From positions 1 through 5,515 of the forward strand of contig JBQCDV010000044.1 in NCBI GenBank assembly GCA_051960855.1: DNA of 5,515 nucleotides. The letters run 5' to 3'. The number at the start of each line of letters is the position of its first letter. Positions within the stretch are counted from its first letter, which is position 1. A program made the translations under genes and the position numbers. Source of the stretch: JBQCDV01 sp051960855 (GTDB lineage: Bacteria > Actinomycetota > Actinomycetes > JAJZTN01). This document shows positions 5,406 to 5,515 of this stretch, piece after piece. A model generated the notes under the pieces. That model searched no databases, was not told where the DNA came from, and saw nothing but the letters and a program-made list of their open reading frames with translations.

Positions 5406-5411
5406 GAAGGA
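5406..5411 (+). promoter_or_regulatory. Ribosome-binding site of efp
   Basis: GAAGGA matches the Shine-Dalgarno consensus, with an 11-base gap to the GTG at 5423, slightly longer than ideal. It supports 5423 as the efp start. Confidence 0.6.
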
Positions 5412-5422
5412 CGTAGCTGCAC

Positions 5423-5515
5423 GTGGCCACCACGAACGACCTGAAGAACGGCATGGTGCTCAACATCGACGGCCAGCTCTGGTCGGTGGTGGAGTTCCAG
5501 CACGTCAAGCCCGGC
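5423..5515 (+). CDS. efp: Translation elongation factor P, N-terminal part
   Basis: Only the first 31 codons are present; the gene runs off the right edge. EF-P binds the ribosome between the P and E sites and relieves stalling at consecutive prolines. The visible residues MATTNDLKNGMVLNIDGQLW and then SVVEFQHVKPG are the start of the N-terminal KOW-like domain and match the family closely (the 'F-HVKPGKG' loop). The residue that would be the post-translationally modified lysine at the loop tip in many EF-Ps lies immediately beyond the window, so its identity cannot be read. The GTG start is supported by GAAGGA upstream and by family length at the N-terminus. The gene has its own candidate promoter and a 155-bp upstream region containing repeat copy 2. 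Confidence 0.95.
   Translation, partial: MATTNDLKNGMVLNIDGQLWSVVEFQHVKPG

Overview
The window is high-GC DNA with strong G/C preference at third codon positions, GTG starts and apparently leaderless genes. Together with the gene content this points to an actinobacterium (Actinomycetota); the genus cannot be named from the sequence. All recognised genes are on the + strand.

Layout. The left edge holds the C-terminal third of an M24 metallopeptidase of the Xaa-Pro peptidase (PepQ/PepP) type (to 326). The right edge holds the first 31 codons of translation elongation factor P, efp (from 5423). These two genes are commonly direct neighbours in actinobacteria. Here about 5.1 kb lies between them, carrying three complete genes: a PRiA4_ORF3-domain protein (409-1851), a large soluble GAF-PAS-PAS-GAF-PP2C/SpoIIE phosphatase (1963-4638), and a small conserved protein of unknown function resembling the DUF6941 group (4812-5267).

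Non-coding content. The most striking feature is a roughly 50-bp repeat present three times: direct copies at 340-394 (just after the peptidase gene) and 5305-5358 (just before efp), and an inverted copy at 4662-4708 (just after the phosphatase gene). The two direct copies bracket the whole three-gene block and differ by one substitution and one single-base indel. Smaller look-alikes occur at 1880-1889, 4743-4753 and 5276-5292. Each repeat carries a GGTAAG-N12-CTTACC dyad or a near version of it. No transposase or integrase is visible.

Expression. The genes are separated by 82 to 173 bp and each has a candidate -10 element of TAGNNT form, so they look like separately transcribed genes, not one operon. 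Genes 409 and 4812 share the same start architecture: TAGNNT, six bases, then the start codon, with no Shine-Dalgarno. In both, the TAG of the -10 is also the in-frame stop that fixes the start. The phosphatase gene and efp have short leaders with ribosome-binding sites. The phosphatase gene ends in a strong hairpin, and the small gene's promoter is embedded in a dyad symmetry.

How the genes work together. Only the phosphatase has a predictable role: signal-controlled dephosphorylation, probably in a partner-switching (anti-anti-sigma) pathway. No kinase or STAS partner is in view, and there is no direct evidence that the three inserted genes share a pathway. Their common trait is position inside a repeat-bounded insertion at the peptidase-efp junction.
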